Positions 22,127 through 35,138 of a stretch of 64,000 nt of DNA are shown here, piece after piece. The translations under genes were made by a program, and so were the position numbers. Position 1 is the first letter of the stretch. Every line of letters begins with the position of its first letter. Origin of the DNA: Ectobius pallidus (taxonomy: Eukaryota; Arthropoda; Insecta; Blattodea; Ectobiidae); assembly GCA_964059195.1 (NCBI GenBank), contig CAXKWD010000008.1, positions 47,844,502 to 47,908,501 of the forward strand, given 5' to 3'. Below the pieces are notes generated by a model, which was not told the origin of the DNA, made no database searches, and saw nothing but the letters and a program-made list of their open reading frames with translations.

Positions 22127-22285
22127 ACAATGAGCTTTATTCGTAACATTACTCCTCTCGTTTCAACTTTACGTTCATTAACTGGAGTGCCACATGTAAG
22201 GCACATACTGAACAGTATAAGAAGGGCACTTACACAGACAAATACAAAAGAATATTTTTCCGACAAGTTGATATTTTCTATGCCA

Positions 22286-22340
22286 TTGATTACTAAGCTG
22301 TCTTGTTTTTTATGGCGTTAACTTCTTGCAAGATCCACAA
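22286..22340 (+). repeat. 54-bp tract shared with the loop of the 31.1-kb palindrome
   Basis: A tract from TTGATTACTAAGCTGTC to AACTTCTTGCAAGATCCACAAA recurs at 31111-31164 with two differences, in the same orientation. The boundary to the Penelope-like element follows directly. Confidence 0.7.
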
Positions 22341-22695
22341 ATTCATTTCATATTCGGTACTTGAAGTCGTTGGTGGTTTATATTTGGAGATGCATTTCGA
22401 CACCAATTTTACCGTGTCATCTTCAGTCCATCTAAAATGAATTTTAATTTATTAAATATTAATGTCCACTGAGGTTATACTTGAAATAGTATTTGTTACA
22501 TTTACTTACATTGAGCTGGTGTTCTGCTATGTGTACCAAGTTTGTATTATGGTGGCTGACGGGGTACTGGTTGTTGAGAAAGCTTCTTGCGTGTTTTATA
22601 GTTAGCATATATTTCATAGAGGGCGTTTCTGTCTATTATGTTTTCATTGATTATTTTAGATTTGTGTAAATATATTTCCAAATTCTCTAAGGTAT

Positions 22696-23642
22696 TTAGA
22701 ATGAGGCTTTTGTTTGTATATGAAGAATATCGAGGGTATTATTTATATCATTTAGCGTATGGTTTTTATTTATCAAATGGTTAGCAAATGTGGATCTAGT
22801 TCGGTTATATTTAAAATCTTTTATATGTTCGTTATATCTAATTTTAAAAGTTCGCCCTGTTTGACCAATGTAAACCTGTTTGCAATCTTGACATGTTAGT
22901 TTGTAGACACCACTTTGGTTTAAAAGGTTTTCATTATTGTTGTCTTGTTTTTGTAGTTGAGTTCTAAGACTATTATTTGTTTTGAATGCTACACATAAAT
23001 TCTGTTGAGTAATGGGTTTCATTATTTTATGGATTCTGTTATCAGTGAAATTGAATGATACAAAATTAGTGTTTTCGTTATTTTTATTAGCTGATTGTTG
23101 GCTGTTTAATGTTGAAATGGGATTTTTGGAATTTGTAATTTTGTTCTTATTTTTCTTTAACATATTGAAAATTAAGGATTCGTTATATCTGTTATTATGG
23201 GCAATTTGTAAAGTAGTTTTGAGCTCTTTATTGAAATTGTGTTTATTCATACGTATTTGGAGTAGTCTATATATATAATACTGTTTAGTGCAGCTTTTTT
23301 ATGGCTGTTTGGGTGGTCTGATTTATTATTTATAATATTGTCTGAAAAGGTTGGTTTTCTGTAAATACTGAATTCAAGTTTTCTGTTACGAAATTGTATG
23401 TTTATGTCTAGGAAATTGATGTTGTAATTAATGGCTTCTTCTAGTGTAAATTTTAGTTTGTTGTGTATTTTGTTGAATTCATCAGTGATTTCTTGTATAA
23501 TGTCATTATTGCATATAATAAGAATGTCATCTACAAATCTTGTGTAGAATTTGATGTTGTATTTATTAATAATTTCTGTGATAAATGTCTGTTCTATAAG
23601 AAGAAATGTTTCTGATAAAATTCCTGATAAAGGTGAACCCAC
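22696..23642 (-). pseudogene. Penelope-like RT palm and GIY-YIG endonuclease
   Basis: The RT palm frame (23642-23247) has SPLSGILSE and the catalytic FVDDIL, then FLDINIQFRNRKLEFSIYRK and HPNSHKKAALNSI. A frameshift near 23260 leads to the second frame (23250-22696). That frame ends with GVYKLTCQDCKQVYIGQTGR, RYNEHIKDFKYNR and FANHLINKNHTLN, the GIY-YIG nuclease with Tyr, Arg and the His-Leu-x-x-x-His end motif. These domains are separate frames here, so no intact polyprotein is made. Confidence 0.82.
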
Positions 23643-25004
23643 AGCTAATCCTTCTTTTTGTTGATATATTTTATTGTTGAACTTGAAATAATTTTGTTTT
23701 AAGATGTTATCTAAGAGTGTTGTTATTTGTTTTGTTATGTTTTCACTATCTCCGTTTTTTAATAATGTCTGTTTGATAATTTCAATTGTTTCATTTAATG
23801 GAATGTTAGTATATAAATTTTTTATGTCTTTTTATAGATTATTTAACCAGATAAATTTTTCATTATTGTGTAGTTTGAGGTTTTTTATTTTATTTACTAG
23901 ATCAATAGAGTTTTTGATTGTATAAATGTTTTGCAAATTTAATCTGAGTTTTAGTATGTTTGAAAGTTATTTAGAAATTTTATAAGATGGTGCATTTTTG
24001 AAATTTACTATAGGCCTGATGGGATTGTTTTCTTTATGTACTTTAATCAATGATCTTAATATGGGAGGTTTGGGGTTCATGTTTAAGGCATATTTTCTTT
24101 CATTATCGTTTAGAATTAGGTCTGTATCTAATTTATCTGTATTTAATCTGTATTTAATGTATCTGGTATTTATCTGTTGGGTCCTATGGTATTTCAATAA
24201 TCTTGTTTTCGTTGAAAAATTGTGTAGTTTATCAATGTAATCACTGTTATTGATTAATACAATGGCATTACCTTTATCGGCTTTAACATTGGTGACATTG
24301 TTTTCTTTTAGTTTTTTATTTAGTTTTTTGACAGTCTAGATTTTATATTTATTTCTTGTGTTTTATTATTATTGTTATTATAGGTTTTCATTATATTATG
24401 TGCTAATTGTTCACGAACTAAATTGTGTGTTGGCTGGTCTAATTTAGTGATAGCTCTTTCACAGTCAATAACTAATGATTTTATTTGATTGGACTCATTA
24501 CCTTTAAAGTTATGTTTACATCCAAGTTCAAGTACTTCTTTTTCATCTTCATTCAAAGTGATTTTGGTCAAATTAACAATTCTGGGGTGAAATGTTATGG
24601 TTTGAGATATGTGATTGGGATTTTCTTGTTTCATAGTTTGTGTGTGTTGTTCATTTATGATCCGATCAATTTTCTTATTTATGATAGAGTATTTCCTATC
24701 CATTTCGGATTGAATCTTCATTTCAATGTTATAATTGATTGTTATCCAGATATTTTTGAAAATTTTGGAAGCTTCAAGGTGTAACTGGTAAAGTTTGTCA
24801 CTCAGGAAGGATTTTTTCTTATATAGAAATTTAATTTCTTTATTTAACCATAAGCTTTGGGCAGTTTTTATTGTGTGTGTAGGATAAGTTTTTTGCTTTT
24901 ACATGTTTTGTTAAAATAAATATTTGCTATTGTTTTGTGTAATTTCCTTTTGACGTTAGTGAACTTATTAATAATTTTCGCCTGGCTAGCAATATGATTA
25001 TTGA

Positions 25005-25375
25005 TAAACTTCATTTTGAAGTTTTAAGCATGTATCAACTAGTACAGATATCAATTATTTAAAAATCTTTTCTGCCTATGTAGGCCTACTAGTAAACGTT
25101 TGTTACCAACTAACGTGGATAAGTCCGAATGTGAAAGATTTTGGGATGTACACAATACAATTTTTATTTATTTAAATTTTATATAAACCAATTGTTTCAT
25201 ATCTTTTATACATTGTCATTTGGACAAGTTGTTCTTTCTATTTGCTTTATATACAAGTACTTAATTCTACTAATTCTATTCAGAACTATCATAACATTTT
25301 CGTCTATTATTGGAATTAAGTTATAAGTTGATGAATAATTAATACAATAATAAAATAATATTTGCACCCAAATTT
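25005..25375 (-). repeat. Penelope 5' region, inverted partner of 36305-36668
   Basis: About 365 bp match the inverse of 36305-36668 at more than 95 percent by eye, including GTTTGTTACCAACTAACGTG, TTTGGACAAGTTGTTC and TTGATGAATAATTAATACAA. The copy here joins to Penelope coding sequence; the other is truncated. Confidence 0.8.
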
Positions 25376-25404
25376 ATCATATATCTTGTAAACTAATGTG
25401 TTGT

Positions 25405-25870
25405 AGTCCAGTCGATATTCACTTTTTACCTGGAAAATATTCCGAAGTTAATGAAATTTTTACAGGTTATTTGGGGGTACTCTAGGATGTCTATCCTAAG
25501 TTTCCGACCTCGAGGACCCTGTGCTATCTTGGGGGAGGGGCAAAAACCACAAAATTCTTGGACTTTTTCAGTTTTTCGCTTATATCTCGTAAACTAAGCA
25601 TATTTTGTGCACCATAGTACAACACAAAGTTGTAGAGCATTACATTTGCTAAACTTTGGTTGATAAAACGAATTTCTAGACCCAATATTAACCGAGATAC
25701 GGTCGATCAAAGTTAGACAAAGTTTCTCGAAATGTAAAAAAATATCCCAAAAACGAAGGTTTTGGCCCTATAACGATGTATTACCATCATTTCTATGTTA
25801 TTTATGTTAATCACTCATTAATATCAACATATTGGAATACCTATGACCCCTTCCTCCACCCCCTCTTCCC
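25405..25870 (+). repeat. Left long inverted repeat of the PIN element
   Basis: Inverted partner of about 30385-30862. It holds no coding sequence. Confidence 0.8.
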
Positions 25871-26178
25871 ACACCTCCCTCATACATGAAGATGCCTCAT
25901 TTTAATGTAAGAAATGCATTTTAAGAAACCGTCTCACACCAAAAACCCTTTCGTTGTACACACAATGTGATGTCACTGGGGGGGGGGGGGTCCGCTGACC
26001 AAGAGCCTATTGTGATTTGCAGTTATTTACATATTTTCGTGCCTGGTCATCACCCTACTGTGAATTCCAGTTAACCCATAATCTTGAACCTCAATAAACG
26101 TAGATCAGGTTGTTTAAAATCAATAATTAGTAATCAAGAATTAAAGTAATAGAAGTACTGAATTTATTTACGAAAACA

Positions 26179-27150
26179 TTAATTAAGATAATTGCAGGTG
26201 TTATGACCAACGTAGAAATAATTTTGAATAATTGCTACGAAAACCTTGGAGCGCTTGGGGGCTGCCGGACCTTCCTCGTCATCGTTGTCGGGGTCCATGG
26301 ACACGTCTTCCTGATGCACCTTCTTCTTTCCAATTCCAAAGGGTGCTGAGGTGGTGTCACACCCACTTATCGCATGCAGGAAAAGAATATCCTGTGGATT
26401 GTACTTGAACGAGTGAGATGAATACAGCACAGTTCTGGAAATAGACGTCCTTTTTGGAAGAACCCAAAGCAGTGAGTAGCACCAGAATATCTATGTCTTC
26501 TCCTGTTATGATGACACTATCATATTTGCCAGCAGCTAAGATAGCAGTATCCACAATCATTGCATCGGTGTCTTCTACTGCCTGCTTCACTTGGATCCCC
26601 TTGGCTTCCATTTCACTCTTCAACATGGTTATGAAGTTCTTCTTGTTGTTATCATTGGAAAGAAATTTCGCGTGCGAAATCATGCTAATCAAATTTGTCT
26701 TGGAAAGTTTGTTGAGGAGTGCAGCAAAGAACGCCGATAATGTTCAGCTGCTTTGGTGCCATGGTGGATAACCATCAAAAACCACTATGACATTGCTACC
26801 GAAGTGCCTATGGACGTAATCCACGTAGTTCTGGCAGACTACCTGAAATGTGGCTTCACTTGACTTGGTCCAAACAACCCTATGCAACAGAAACCCACCA
26901 TCAATGACATTGCATTTTCTGGCACCAAAGTCTACATCTTCACCCACGATAAGAAGGAATGCATCATACAGCATTGATTTTCGGCCTTTATGCATTCCTT
27001 CTTCTGCGAAGAGAGACATGGGGAAGGGGCGAGTTCATACTTGAACAAGTTCCTGAGGTCAGCCTCTGATTGTTTGGTTATGCACACTCGTTGGAATAGA
27101 GTGAGTGGGTCTACTGTGAACTTTTTTCAGAGAACAGGAAACAGATGCCA
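26179..27150 (-). pseudogene. PIN/XPG-like nuclease transposon protein, copy 2
   Basis: Read leftward: VDPLTLFQRVCITKQSEADL (about 27115-27055), then after a frame change KSMLYDAFLLIVGED, VVCQNYVDYVHRHFGSNVIV and VVFDGYP (a likely nuclease Asp). From 26692 come ISHAKFLSNDNNKKNFITML, VEDTDAMIVDTAIL and VIITGEDIDILVLLTALG, all typical acidic PIN/FEN motifs. A frameshift near 26400 leads to ILFLHAISGCDTTSAPFG, the family hallmark. The frame ends at 26179 without the CXC module seen in copy 1, so the 3' end is lost or replaced. The reading is broken by at least one stop (about 26744) and two frame changes. It is the only recognisable original gene between the long inverted repeats. Confidence 0.72.
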
Positions 27151-27374
27151 CAGCAACCATCTTATCCTTCCTCTTTAACTTCAAGTCTTCAAAATTTCTT
27201 TTCTCTACATAGGGCTTACATTACATTATGTAATATTAAAGGCCTTGAATAAGGGCACAATTGTTTTTGTTAAAATGGAGTGCTTTTCCACGTGTATTGA
27301 AGGCCAAGTATGCAAAATTTCATCGAGATTCGAATAAAACTGCAGAGGTTGTAAAGAAAAACACACACACACAC

Positions 27375-28002
<628 letters not shown>

Positions 28003-28014
<12 letters not shown>

Positions 28015-28050
28015 GAGGGCGTTAAAGCCAAAGTGGTGTTAAGACATGTT
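28003..28050 (+). repeat. Left arm of a 42-bp inverted repeat around the LINE
   Basis: TATATGAGGGCGTTAAAGCC and the following AAAGTGGTGTTAAGACATG are inverted at 30303-30350 (CATGACTTACACCACTTTGG, then CTTTAACCCCCTCATATAC). The pair encloses the LINE. Confidence 0.7.
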
Positions 28051-28149
28051 TTTAAAATGTTTTACCTAAGTATGAAATGCAATGTTGCGGTATACTACAT
28101 ATCTTTCTACTGTGGTTTGTTTTTCCCTGTTTGTTTAATTGAATGGTAT

Positions 28150-30100
28150 TCTTTGTGTTTTGCAATCTGTGGTGACAGAAAGAAATAAAAAATAAAAAAA
28201 TATTTATATTTATACAAAACAAAACAAGACCACCCGAATGAGCATGCGCTCGTGCTCGGGCACAGTTCAGCCATTTATATTACAAAATACAAATTACAAA
28301 TACATAAAGAAAATATAATATTAAATCAATACCTAAAAAATAATAATAAAAAGAAAGAACAGAATAGTAAAAAGAAAAAAAGGAAAAGTAGTAAGAACAA
28401 AAATTGAAACCCTGAGTTATTACAAATAAAATCGTTCCTTAATTGTCTACTAAGTACAGAGTGAAGTAACTTTTGAACTATGAAATAAGATTTTTGATAA
28501 ACTTATTGAATTTTTCGTTGTTCATATGTACTATTTCTGGATGTGACCTAATTATAGAGTTATAGAGTCTTGGACCATAATAAATGCTATGTTTAGAGCC
28601 AGAAGAGGTGAAGTATTTTGGTTCTATTAAAGGCAATGTTTTATTTCTTCTAGTATTGTAGTTATGAGGATCCGATACATGTACGTTGCGGTATTTTTTA
28701 AACTATTTTAAAAGTGTGAGCTTATAAATTTGTTCTACAGTCATCACATTAAATTCAGGAAATATCAATTCTGTTGGATATTCTATAGGCTTTTTTAAAC
28801 AAACTTTTATAATTCTCTTCTGTCTTAGAATCAAAGGAGTCAATACAGATGTGCCACTTCCCCCCCAGCCAATGATACCATATTGGAGGACAGATTGTAT
28901 TAGAGCTAAGTAGACTGTTCTTAAGACTTCAGTCGGTAAATATTGTTTTAGACAAACAAATTTGTATAATGTTTTTCTTAATCTGGTACATAAATATGTG
29001 ATGTGTTTGTCGAATTTCAGATGATGATCTATAATAATACCAAGGTATTTGACCTGATTTGTCTCCTTCACATCCTGGCAGGTACATGAATCAGATTCAC
29101 AGTTGATATCATGTAGTCTTACGCACAAGTTTTGATCCATTTTTAATTGTGGAGTACCAGCAGTTGTTAATGCGAATGGAACACAGTTTGTTTTATCTAT
29201 ATTTAATACTAACCTATTGCAGTCAAGCCAACTTTTAACTACTCTTAATCCCTTATTAGCCCATTTGTAAGTATCCTGCCAAGTTGGAGCGGAAAATAGC
29301 AATACGGTATCATCGGCATAAGAGTAAAGACGGCCATGGAAATTATTTAAGTCCAAATGCAGCAATTCATTTATGTAAATAATGAAAAGAATTGGACCCA
29401 AAATTGTTCCTTGTGGCACACCAGTATCCACATATCTGATATCACTAAACTGATCCTTAATTTTGGTTATTTGCGTTCTATTATGTAAATAAGACCAAAA
29501 TAAATTTAGTGCAGTACCTCTTACTCCACTTTGCTCTAATTTTTCTATAGGAATCTTGTGGTTTACAGTGTCAAAAGCCTTTTGCAAATCCAAAAAAATA
29601 CCTAGACTTTTATTTCCCGCATCTAATTCTTTGATAACTTTTCCTGTAACATTAATTATGGCATCATCTGTGCTTAAGTTATTTCGAAAACCGAATTGAT
29701 TTGAATTTAATATATTATTTTTATTTAAGAAGTCCACCAGTCTATTTTTAATACATTTTTCTAATAGTTTCGATAAGCTAGGGAGTAAGGATATAGGTCT
29801 ATAGTTATTTAAACTATGCTTTTTTCCGGATTTGTATATAGGTACTACGACAGCTTTTTTAAGATCATCTGGGAAAGTTCCTTGTGATAAGCAAAGATTA
29901 AAAATATGTTCGAGGGGCTTCGATATGTATTTAGAAATTGTTTTCAAGGTGTTGTTTGTTATTCCGTCCGTACCAGGGGCAACATTTTTTAGTGAGATTA
30001 TCATTTTATTGATTTCATCTTGGGTTACAGGGAGAAGAAACATCGACGAAAGCTGAGCAGGTTGTGGTAAAATTTTTTTTTATATTCAGGGATACTGTTT
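28150..30100 (-). mobile_element. APE-type LINE, 5'-truncated, RT largely open
   Basis: The minus-strand frame 30043-28703 (446 codons, one stop short of the end) is a nearly intact reverse transcriptase: PGTDGITNNTLKTISKYI, NYRPISLLPSLSKLLEK, FGFRNNLSTDDAI, FLDLQKAFDTVNH, GVPQGTILGPILFIIYIN, the catalytic YADDTVLLFS, and a CR1/jockey-type thumb (KYLGIIIDHHLKFDKHI, YGIIGWGG). The element lacks the endonuclease and ORF1, so it is truncated at about 30100. The 3' UTR continues to about 28180. It is the best-preserved RT in the PIN composite and is probably a recent insertion into it. Confidence 0.8.
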
Positions 30101-30302
30101 GGTGCTAACTTAATATTTGAAGTGATTCTTTTTCCTGAAGTGATTCTTTTTCCTTGGTAATACAAGATATGTTAGCAGGAAGAGTCGTGTACATCCTATT
30201 ATGTTCATACACTATATATGTATTTATATACGTAGGTGGGAGGACAGTATGAGTAGAGATTATTATAATGCATCTAAGAAAACCTCCTGTTTCTATAAAT
30301 GC

Positions 30303-30350
30303 ATAAAACATGACTTACACCACTTTGGCTTTAACCCCCTCATATACCCG
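30303..30350 (-). repeat. Right arm of a 42-bp inverted repeat around the LINE
   Basis: Inverse of 28003-28050. The arm lies just inside the right long inverted repeat. Confidence 0.7.
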
Positions 30351-30384
30351 GTATAGAATTTGTAATGCTGATTCCTATAATACT

Positions 30385-30862
30385 GGGGGAGGGGAGGGGT
30401 GAGAAAAGGTGGGTCATAGACATTCCAAGACGTTGATATTAATGAGTGATTAACATAATTAACATGGAAATGGTGGTAATACATAGTTATAGGGTCAAAA
30501 CCTTCATTTTTCGGATATTTTTTTTACATTTCGAGAAACTTTGTCTAACTTTGATCAACTGTATCTCGGTTAATATTGGGTCTACAAATTTGTGTTACCA
30601 ACCACATTTTAGAAAATTTAATGCTCTGCATTTTTGTACTATGGTGTACAAATTATGCTTCGTGTACGAGATATAAGCGAAAAACTGAAAAAAGACCAAC
30701 AATTTTGAGGTTTTTGCCCCTCCCCCAAGTTAGCACAGGGTCCTCAAGGTCGAAAACTTAGGATAGACATCCTAGAGTACCCCCAAATAACCTGTAAAAA
30801 TTTCATTAACTTCGGAATATTTTCCAGCTAACCCCCTATTTTTCATTATATCGACTGGACTA
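30385..30862 (-). repeat. Right long inverted repeat of the PIN element
   Basis: Inverted partner of 25405-25870, about 85-90 percent alike by eye. The short plus-strand readings here are repeat-derived. Confidence 0.8.
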
Positions 30863-30901
30863 TTGCATTAAAAATGAGTTAATGTTTTTATTAATATTAG
30901 G

Positions 30902-31377
30902 TTAGGTAAAAAGTTACATTTACATTCAGTATAAATCGTAACCATATCCATTAGTTAAAATATACAGTAGGCCAGTCTGTAGCTCTTGTCGTTAAGTGAA
31001 CTTGTCAACATCTATTTTCAATTTAAAATTATTATACACCAAATCTAAAATTCTAAAATACGTGTGAGTGTCAGTACAAAGTCTTATTTGTAATTTACAC
31101 TTTTTATCACTTGATTACCAAGCTGTCTTGTTTTTTATGGCATTAACTTCTTGCAAGATCCACAAACAGTGATAAAACAGTGTAAATTACAAATAAGACT
31201 TTGTACTGACACTCACACATATTTTAGAATTTTAGACTTGGTGTATAATAATTTTAAATTGAAAACAGATGTTGACAAGTTCACTTAACGACAAGAGCCA
31301 CAGACTGGCCTACTATGTATTTTAACTAATGGATATGGTTACGATTTATACTGGATGTAAATGGAACTTTTAACCTA
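30902..31377. repeat. Palindromic element with ~208-bp arms
   Basis: The arms 30902-31110 and 31169-31377 are inverted copies at about 95 percent by eye (landmarks ATAAATCGTAACCATATCC, GTAGGCCAGTCTGT, GTCGTTAAGTGAACTTGTC, GTGTCAGTACAAAGTC). The 58-bp loop is the tract also seen at 22286-22340. It encodes nothing. Confidence 0.85.
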
Positions 31378-31384
31378 AGTCTGT

Positions 31385-31913
31385 AGGCTTCCGTGGCCGG
31401 AGTCATCACAGTCTAGGCTGTCCGGGTAGTGCCGCGTCGAGTGTTGAGAGGCCAAAGTTTCCACAGCCATGTTGCTGTCTTTTTCAGGGCCAGAAGGTCA
31501 CTAACTAAGCCGGGCATCGGGCTCCTATATATCTGTGTGGTGTTGGAGAGCAGTAGTGGGCGTCCGGCCAATCACAGAAGAGGCATCTGTTGGAGCTCTG
31601 GGATTGGTCGGTCGACAGCAGCGGTTCGTCGGAGCTTCATTATCCCTATCTGCTGCATCATGGTGGTGTCGAAGAAGGGGTTGCCAGGTTTTCGGCAAGT
31701 CCAGGCCTTTATCCCCGTTGATGTTCTGGGGTCTTCTCGCTATTTCATTAGCTTCTTTCACCCTTCTCGGCCACCATCTTTCTTCTCTACTTATGAGGCG
31801 CGTGCCATCAAAAACGATAGCGTGTCCAGTCTTTGCTGAGTGGAGGGCTATGGCCGACTTATCAAAGTTGTTGTTCTTATAGTGGCGCACGTGTTCTTGT
31901 AGGCCTTCTGCTA
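31385..31913 (-). pseudogene. Penelope-like element, family 2, 3' part (with GIY-YIG end)
   Basis: The minus-strand frame 31913-31525 reads AEGLQEHVRHYKNNNFDKSA, then ALHSAKTGHAIVFDGT, the C-terminal half of a Penelope GIY-YIG nuclease, followed by ISREERWWPRRVKEANEIAR and a proline/arginine-rich tail. The 3' side (31440-31385) holds GTGATGACTCCGGCCACGGAAG. The first half of the nuclease lies at 36160-36303, so the element was split by the insertion at 31914-36046. The 113 bp next to the break occur on both sides. Confidence 0.8.
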
Positions 31914-32222
31914 AGCACAATCACTCGCTAATTCTTGGTTGATGACTTGAAGATCTTCTAAAGGTAGAGATGATTGAATCCGCCCAATAAAAAAACCTTG
32001 TTGGTTTCAATACAGATTTATTTAAAATTCCAGAGGACCACTCGACTTGATACGTCGAGAACTTGTAATTATTAATTAAGCATATACATATAGCAATTGT
32101 ATGCTATAAATGTGATTGCAGTTAATCTTGTGATGTCTTTTAATCTCAAATCACAAACGCAATGCTAATGTCAATAAATTAACTTGCGTGTTGTATAGCG
32201 TCAAAGCAATATTCAAATATTT

Positions 32223-34040
32223 ATGAATGGCGATTCTAAAGTAGTCTTGAGTTGGCTGACTCATTCACCTATTACACTGAAAACTTTTGTGGCGAATAGA
32301 GTTGCAGACATCCAGGAGACTACTTCTATTGACTCTTGGTCGCATGTTATTTCTAAAGACAATCCTGCTGATGTTATTTCGAGGGGATCTACACCCTCAG
32401 ATCTCCTTAATAACCCACTATGGTGGTCTGGGCCTGCTTGGTTATCTGAGGATATTTCCAAATGGCCAGCTAAATATTCTCCTTCTCATTCTACTCCGCC
32501 TCCAGAACTGAAGACTGTGGCTCTTATTGAGTCTGATGTTTCTGACCTTAGCACTTGGTTAGCTAAGTTCAGTTATTCAAAGACTGTTCGCATTATGGCT
32601 TTCATTTTGAGATTTGCCAATAATTGCCGTAAGGCTCAGACTCGATCTGAAGGTCCATTGTTACCTATTGAAATTGAGAATTCAATCAATTGCTGTGTTA
32701 AAATAATTCAGCGTCAAGTTTATTCCAAGGAGATTCAATCTCTTTCCACTGGTCTTGAAGTATCGATTACTAGCAAGCTACATCAGTTTAGCCCTTTCAT
32801 GCTTCAAGATGGTATCCTTTGAGTTGGTGGACGCCTCAAAAATTCCAACTTAACGTTTGAACACAAGCATCAGATGCTATTGCCAGCTAAACATGGATTT
32901 ACTAGGCACCTTATTTATTATACTCATATTAGATTGTTGCATGCTGGACCTCAACTAATCATGTCTCATTTAAGAGAGAAATTTTGGATATTTTCTCTTC
33001 GTAAGACTATCCGCAGTGTTTTGAGAACCTGTGTTAAATGCTTACGCTTTAATCCTCAGCCATTTCAGCAAAAGATGGCTGACTTGCCCTCTGAAAGGGT
33101 TAATTATACATCTGCATTCAATGATGTTAGCGTTGATTACGCTGGGCCGTACTCCATCAAATATGGAGGTCCTCGCTCAAAGACTCGTATCAAAGCTTAC
33201 ATAGCTATCTTTGTATGTATGTCTACGAAGGCAGTTCATATTGAGCTGGTTACCGCTCTCACTGCTCGTGCTTTTCTTTCTGCCTTCGCCAGATTTACTT
33301 GTCGTCGAGGCACACCTGCTTCCATTACGTCTGATAATGGTAGTAATTTCATTGGTGCTAAGGTTGACTTACAGAATCTTGTCAAGCTACTCCAATCTAA
33401 TGATTATCAATCTATTATTCAGGATGCCACTTCTCACCTACGTATTAAATGGAATTTCCTACCTCCTCATTCGCCACATATGGGAGGTCTTCATGAAGCT
33501 GCTGTTCGTTCGATGAAAATTCATCTTAATAGGATGGCACCTTCTTTTAATTTTGACTATGAAGAGATGTCTACTCTTCTCATTCAGATAGAGTCTCTAT
33601 TGAATTCACGCCCTCTTACCACCCTGTACGAGGACGTCAATGACTCTACTTTTATTACTCCTGGCCATTTCCTTATTGGAAAAGCTATTATATCTTTACC
33701 TAGTCCAGATCTTTCTGGCGGGTATACTCTCCGTTCCCGTTGGAACAATCTTAATCATTTGGTGACCTGTATTTGGAAGAGATGGTCATCTGATTATCTC
33801 CATTCGCTTCAAAGGAAGTCTAAATGGACTAGAACTATGCCTAATGTGTCAATAGGCACTCCAGTCTTAGTAATGGAAGACAACGTTCCTCCTCTGAGAT
33901 GGATTATGGGTGTCATTGAAAAGGTTCATCCTGGTCCTGATTCCCTTGTCAGGGTGGTTACTGTTCGTACCCCCTCAGGTTTATTTAAGAGGCCAATTGT
34001 TAAATTAGCACCTTTACCTATCCATGACTCTGAAGACTAG
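32223..34040 (+). pseudogene. BEL/Pao pol, RNase H end to integrase, one nonsense codon
   Basis: One reading frame runs from the 3' part of RNase H (GDSKVVLSWL, ISKDNPADVISRG, WWSGPAWLSED) through an integrase with an HHCC zinc module (H..LLHAG...C-x2-C near residues 235-275) to a DD35E core: VSVDYAGPY, ITSDNGSNF and GGLHEAAVRSMK. It finishes with a C-terminal VLVMEDNVPPLRWIMGVIEK DNA-binding part. The only break is a TGA at 32821-32823, where the family normally has arginine before VGGRL, as expected from CGA to TGA decay. The 5' part of gag-pol is absent, cut at 32226 in a junction with inverted LTR. Confidence 0.85.
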
Positions 34041-34204
34041 ATAGTTAGTCTTTGTCTTCTAGGTACCTAATGTATTCTTAGTTATTGTTATTTTTTTTTC
34101 ATTATTTGTTTTGTGTTTTTGTCATTTTTTTGTCTTTCTCAAGGTCAAACATAACTTCGCATTCTAGTTAGATTATTCCACAAGTGGAATAATCGCGGGC
34201 AATA

Positions 34205-35138
34205 TGTTCAGTTATGTTTGAAACTTGAGATTTGATAGAGTTTTTTATTTTTTCTTGGCCTTCTATAATAATCTTTTAATAATTATTCTTGTCTTTTTTC
34301 GGCCTTGGTAAGATTTTATTCAATGTAATTTTTCTCACGGCCTTCTAGTAATTATTATTTTTATTGTCAAAATACAATCTTTTGTCTTTAAATTGCCTAA
34401 TCGTTTTTATCTTCGTCCAATGGGATTGATTCTTTAGTATTGTTACAAGTCATTGTTTTCAATTCAAACCTTACTTCTTCATTCTTCTTCCTTCTTCGTC
34501 TATTGTGTAATCCTCTGAAAGGATTTTCAATTCTCTCTGGATGCAGCTAGCAGCAGCTAATAATACTTATTCGTCTTGGAATCTGTTTACAACGATTCAA
34601 GGAATTATCAACATTAATTTTATCTGCACAGAAGCAGTTCTAATTATTATTCGCCGCAAAATGGTGAATTTCTTCTACGTCGCTGCTAAGCTTCTCTACT
34701 AGCTTTAATATAGCTTGATTGGACCTCAGGATTATTTCCTGTAGTGTTATTCGTCACAAGAAGGAGTCATTACTCAAGTGAGTGTTTAAAAGATTTTAAC
34801 ATTCATAAATATTTGAATATTGCTTTGACGCTATACAACACGCAAGTTAATTTATTGACATTAGCATTGCGTTTGTGATTTGAGATTAAAAGACATCACA
34901 AGATTAACTGCAATCACATTTATAGCATACAATTGCTATATGTATATGCTTAATTAATAATTACAAGTTCTCGACGTATCAAGTCGAGTGGTCCTCTGGA
35001 ATTTTAAATAAATCTGTATTGAAACCAACAAGGTTTTTTATTGGGCGGATTCAATCATCTCTACCTTTAGAAGATCTTCAAGTCATCAACCAAGAATTAG
35101 CGAGTGATTGTGCTTAAGAAGAATTCAGTGTCGTGTTA
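34205..35138 (+). repeat. BEL/Pao long terminal repeat, forward copy
   Basis: Starts TGTTCAGTTATGTTTG just after the G-rich tract AATCGCGGGCAATA and probably ends at GTGTTACA. The right end is uncertain because the inverted arm stops at 35114. The region includes many TTCGGCC/TTGGCCTT motifs and a likely polyadenylation region (AATAAA at 35007). Confidence 0.75.

Larger units (their letters stand above)
22370..25375 (-). mobile_element. Penelope-like element, family 1, decayed full-length copy
   Basis: Reading leftward: a 5' region (25375 to about 24720, its first ~370 bp repeated inverted at 36.3 kb), then an N-terminal coding block (24721-24320, VNLTKITLNEDEKEVLELG). Next come the RT fingers (24197-23967, LRSLIKVHKENNPIRPIVNF), palm (23642-23247, MGSPLSGILSE and YTRFVDDILI) and the C-terminal GIY-YIG endonuclease (to 22696). 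The 3' side (22430-22370) carries the Penelope-type terminal sequence GAAGATGACAC...GTGTCGAAATG. Frameshifts separate the blocks. Penelope-like elements encode a telomerase-related RT fused to a GIY-YIG nuclease. Confidence 0.82.

Noticed and set aside
31390..31440. Hammerhead ribozyme at the second Penelope terminus (GTGATGACTCCGGCCACGGAAG)
   Set aside because: The TGATGA and GGAA boxes are suggestive but no complete core (CGAAA) is present; not claimed.
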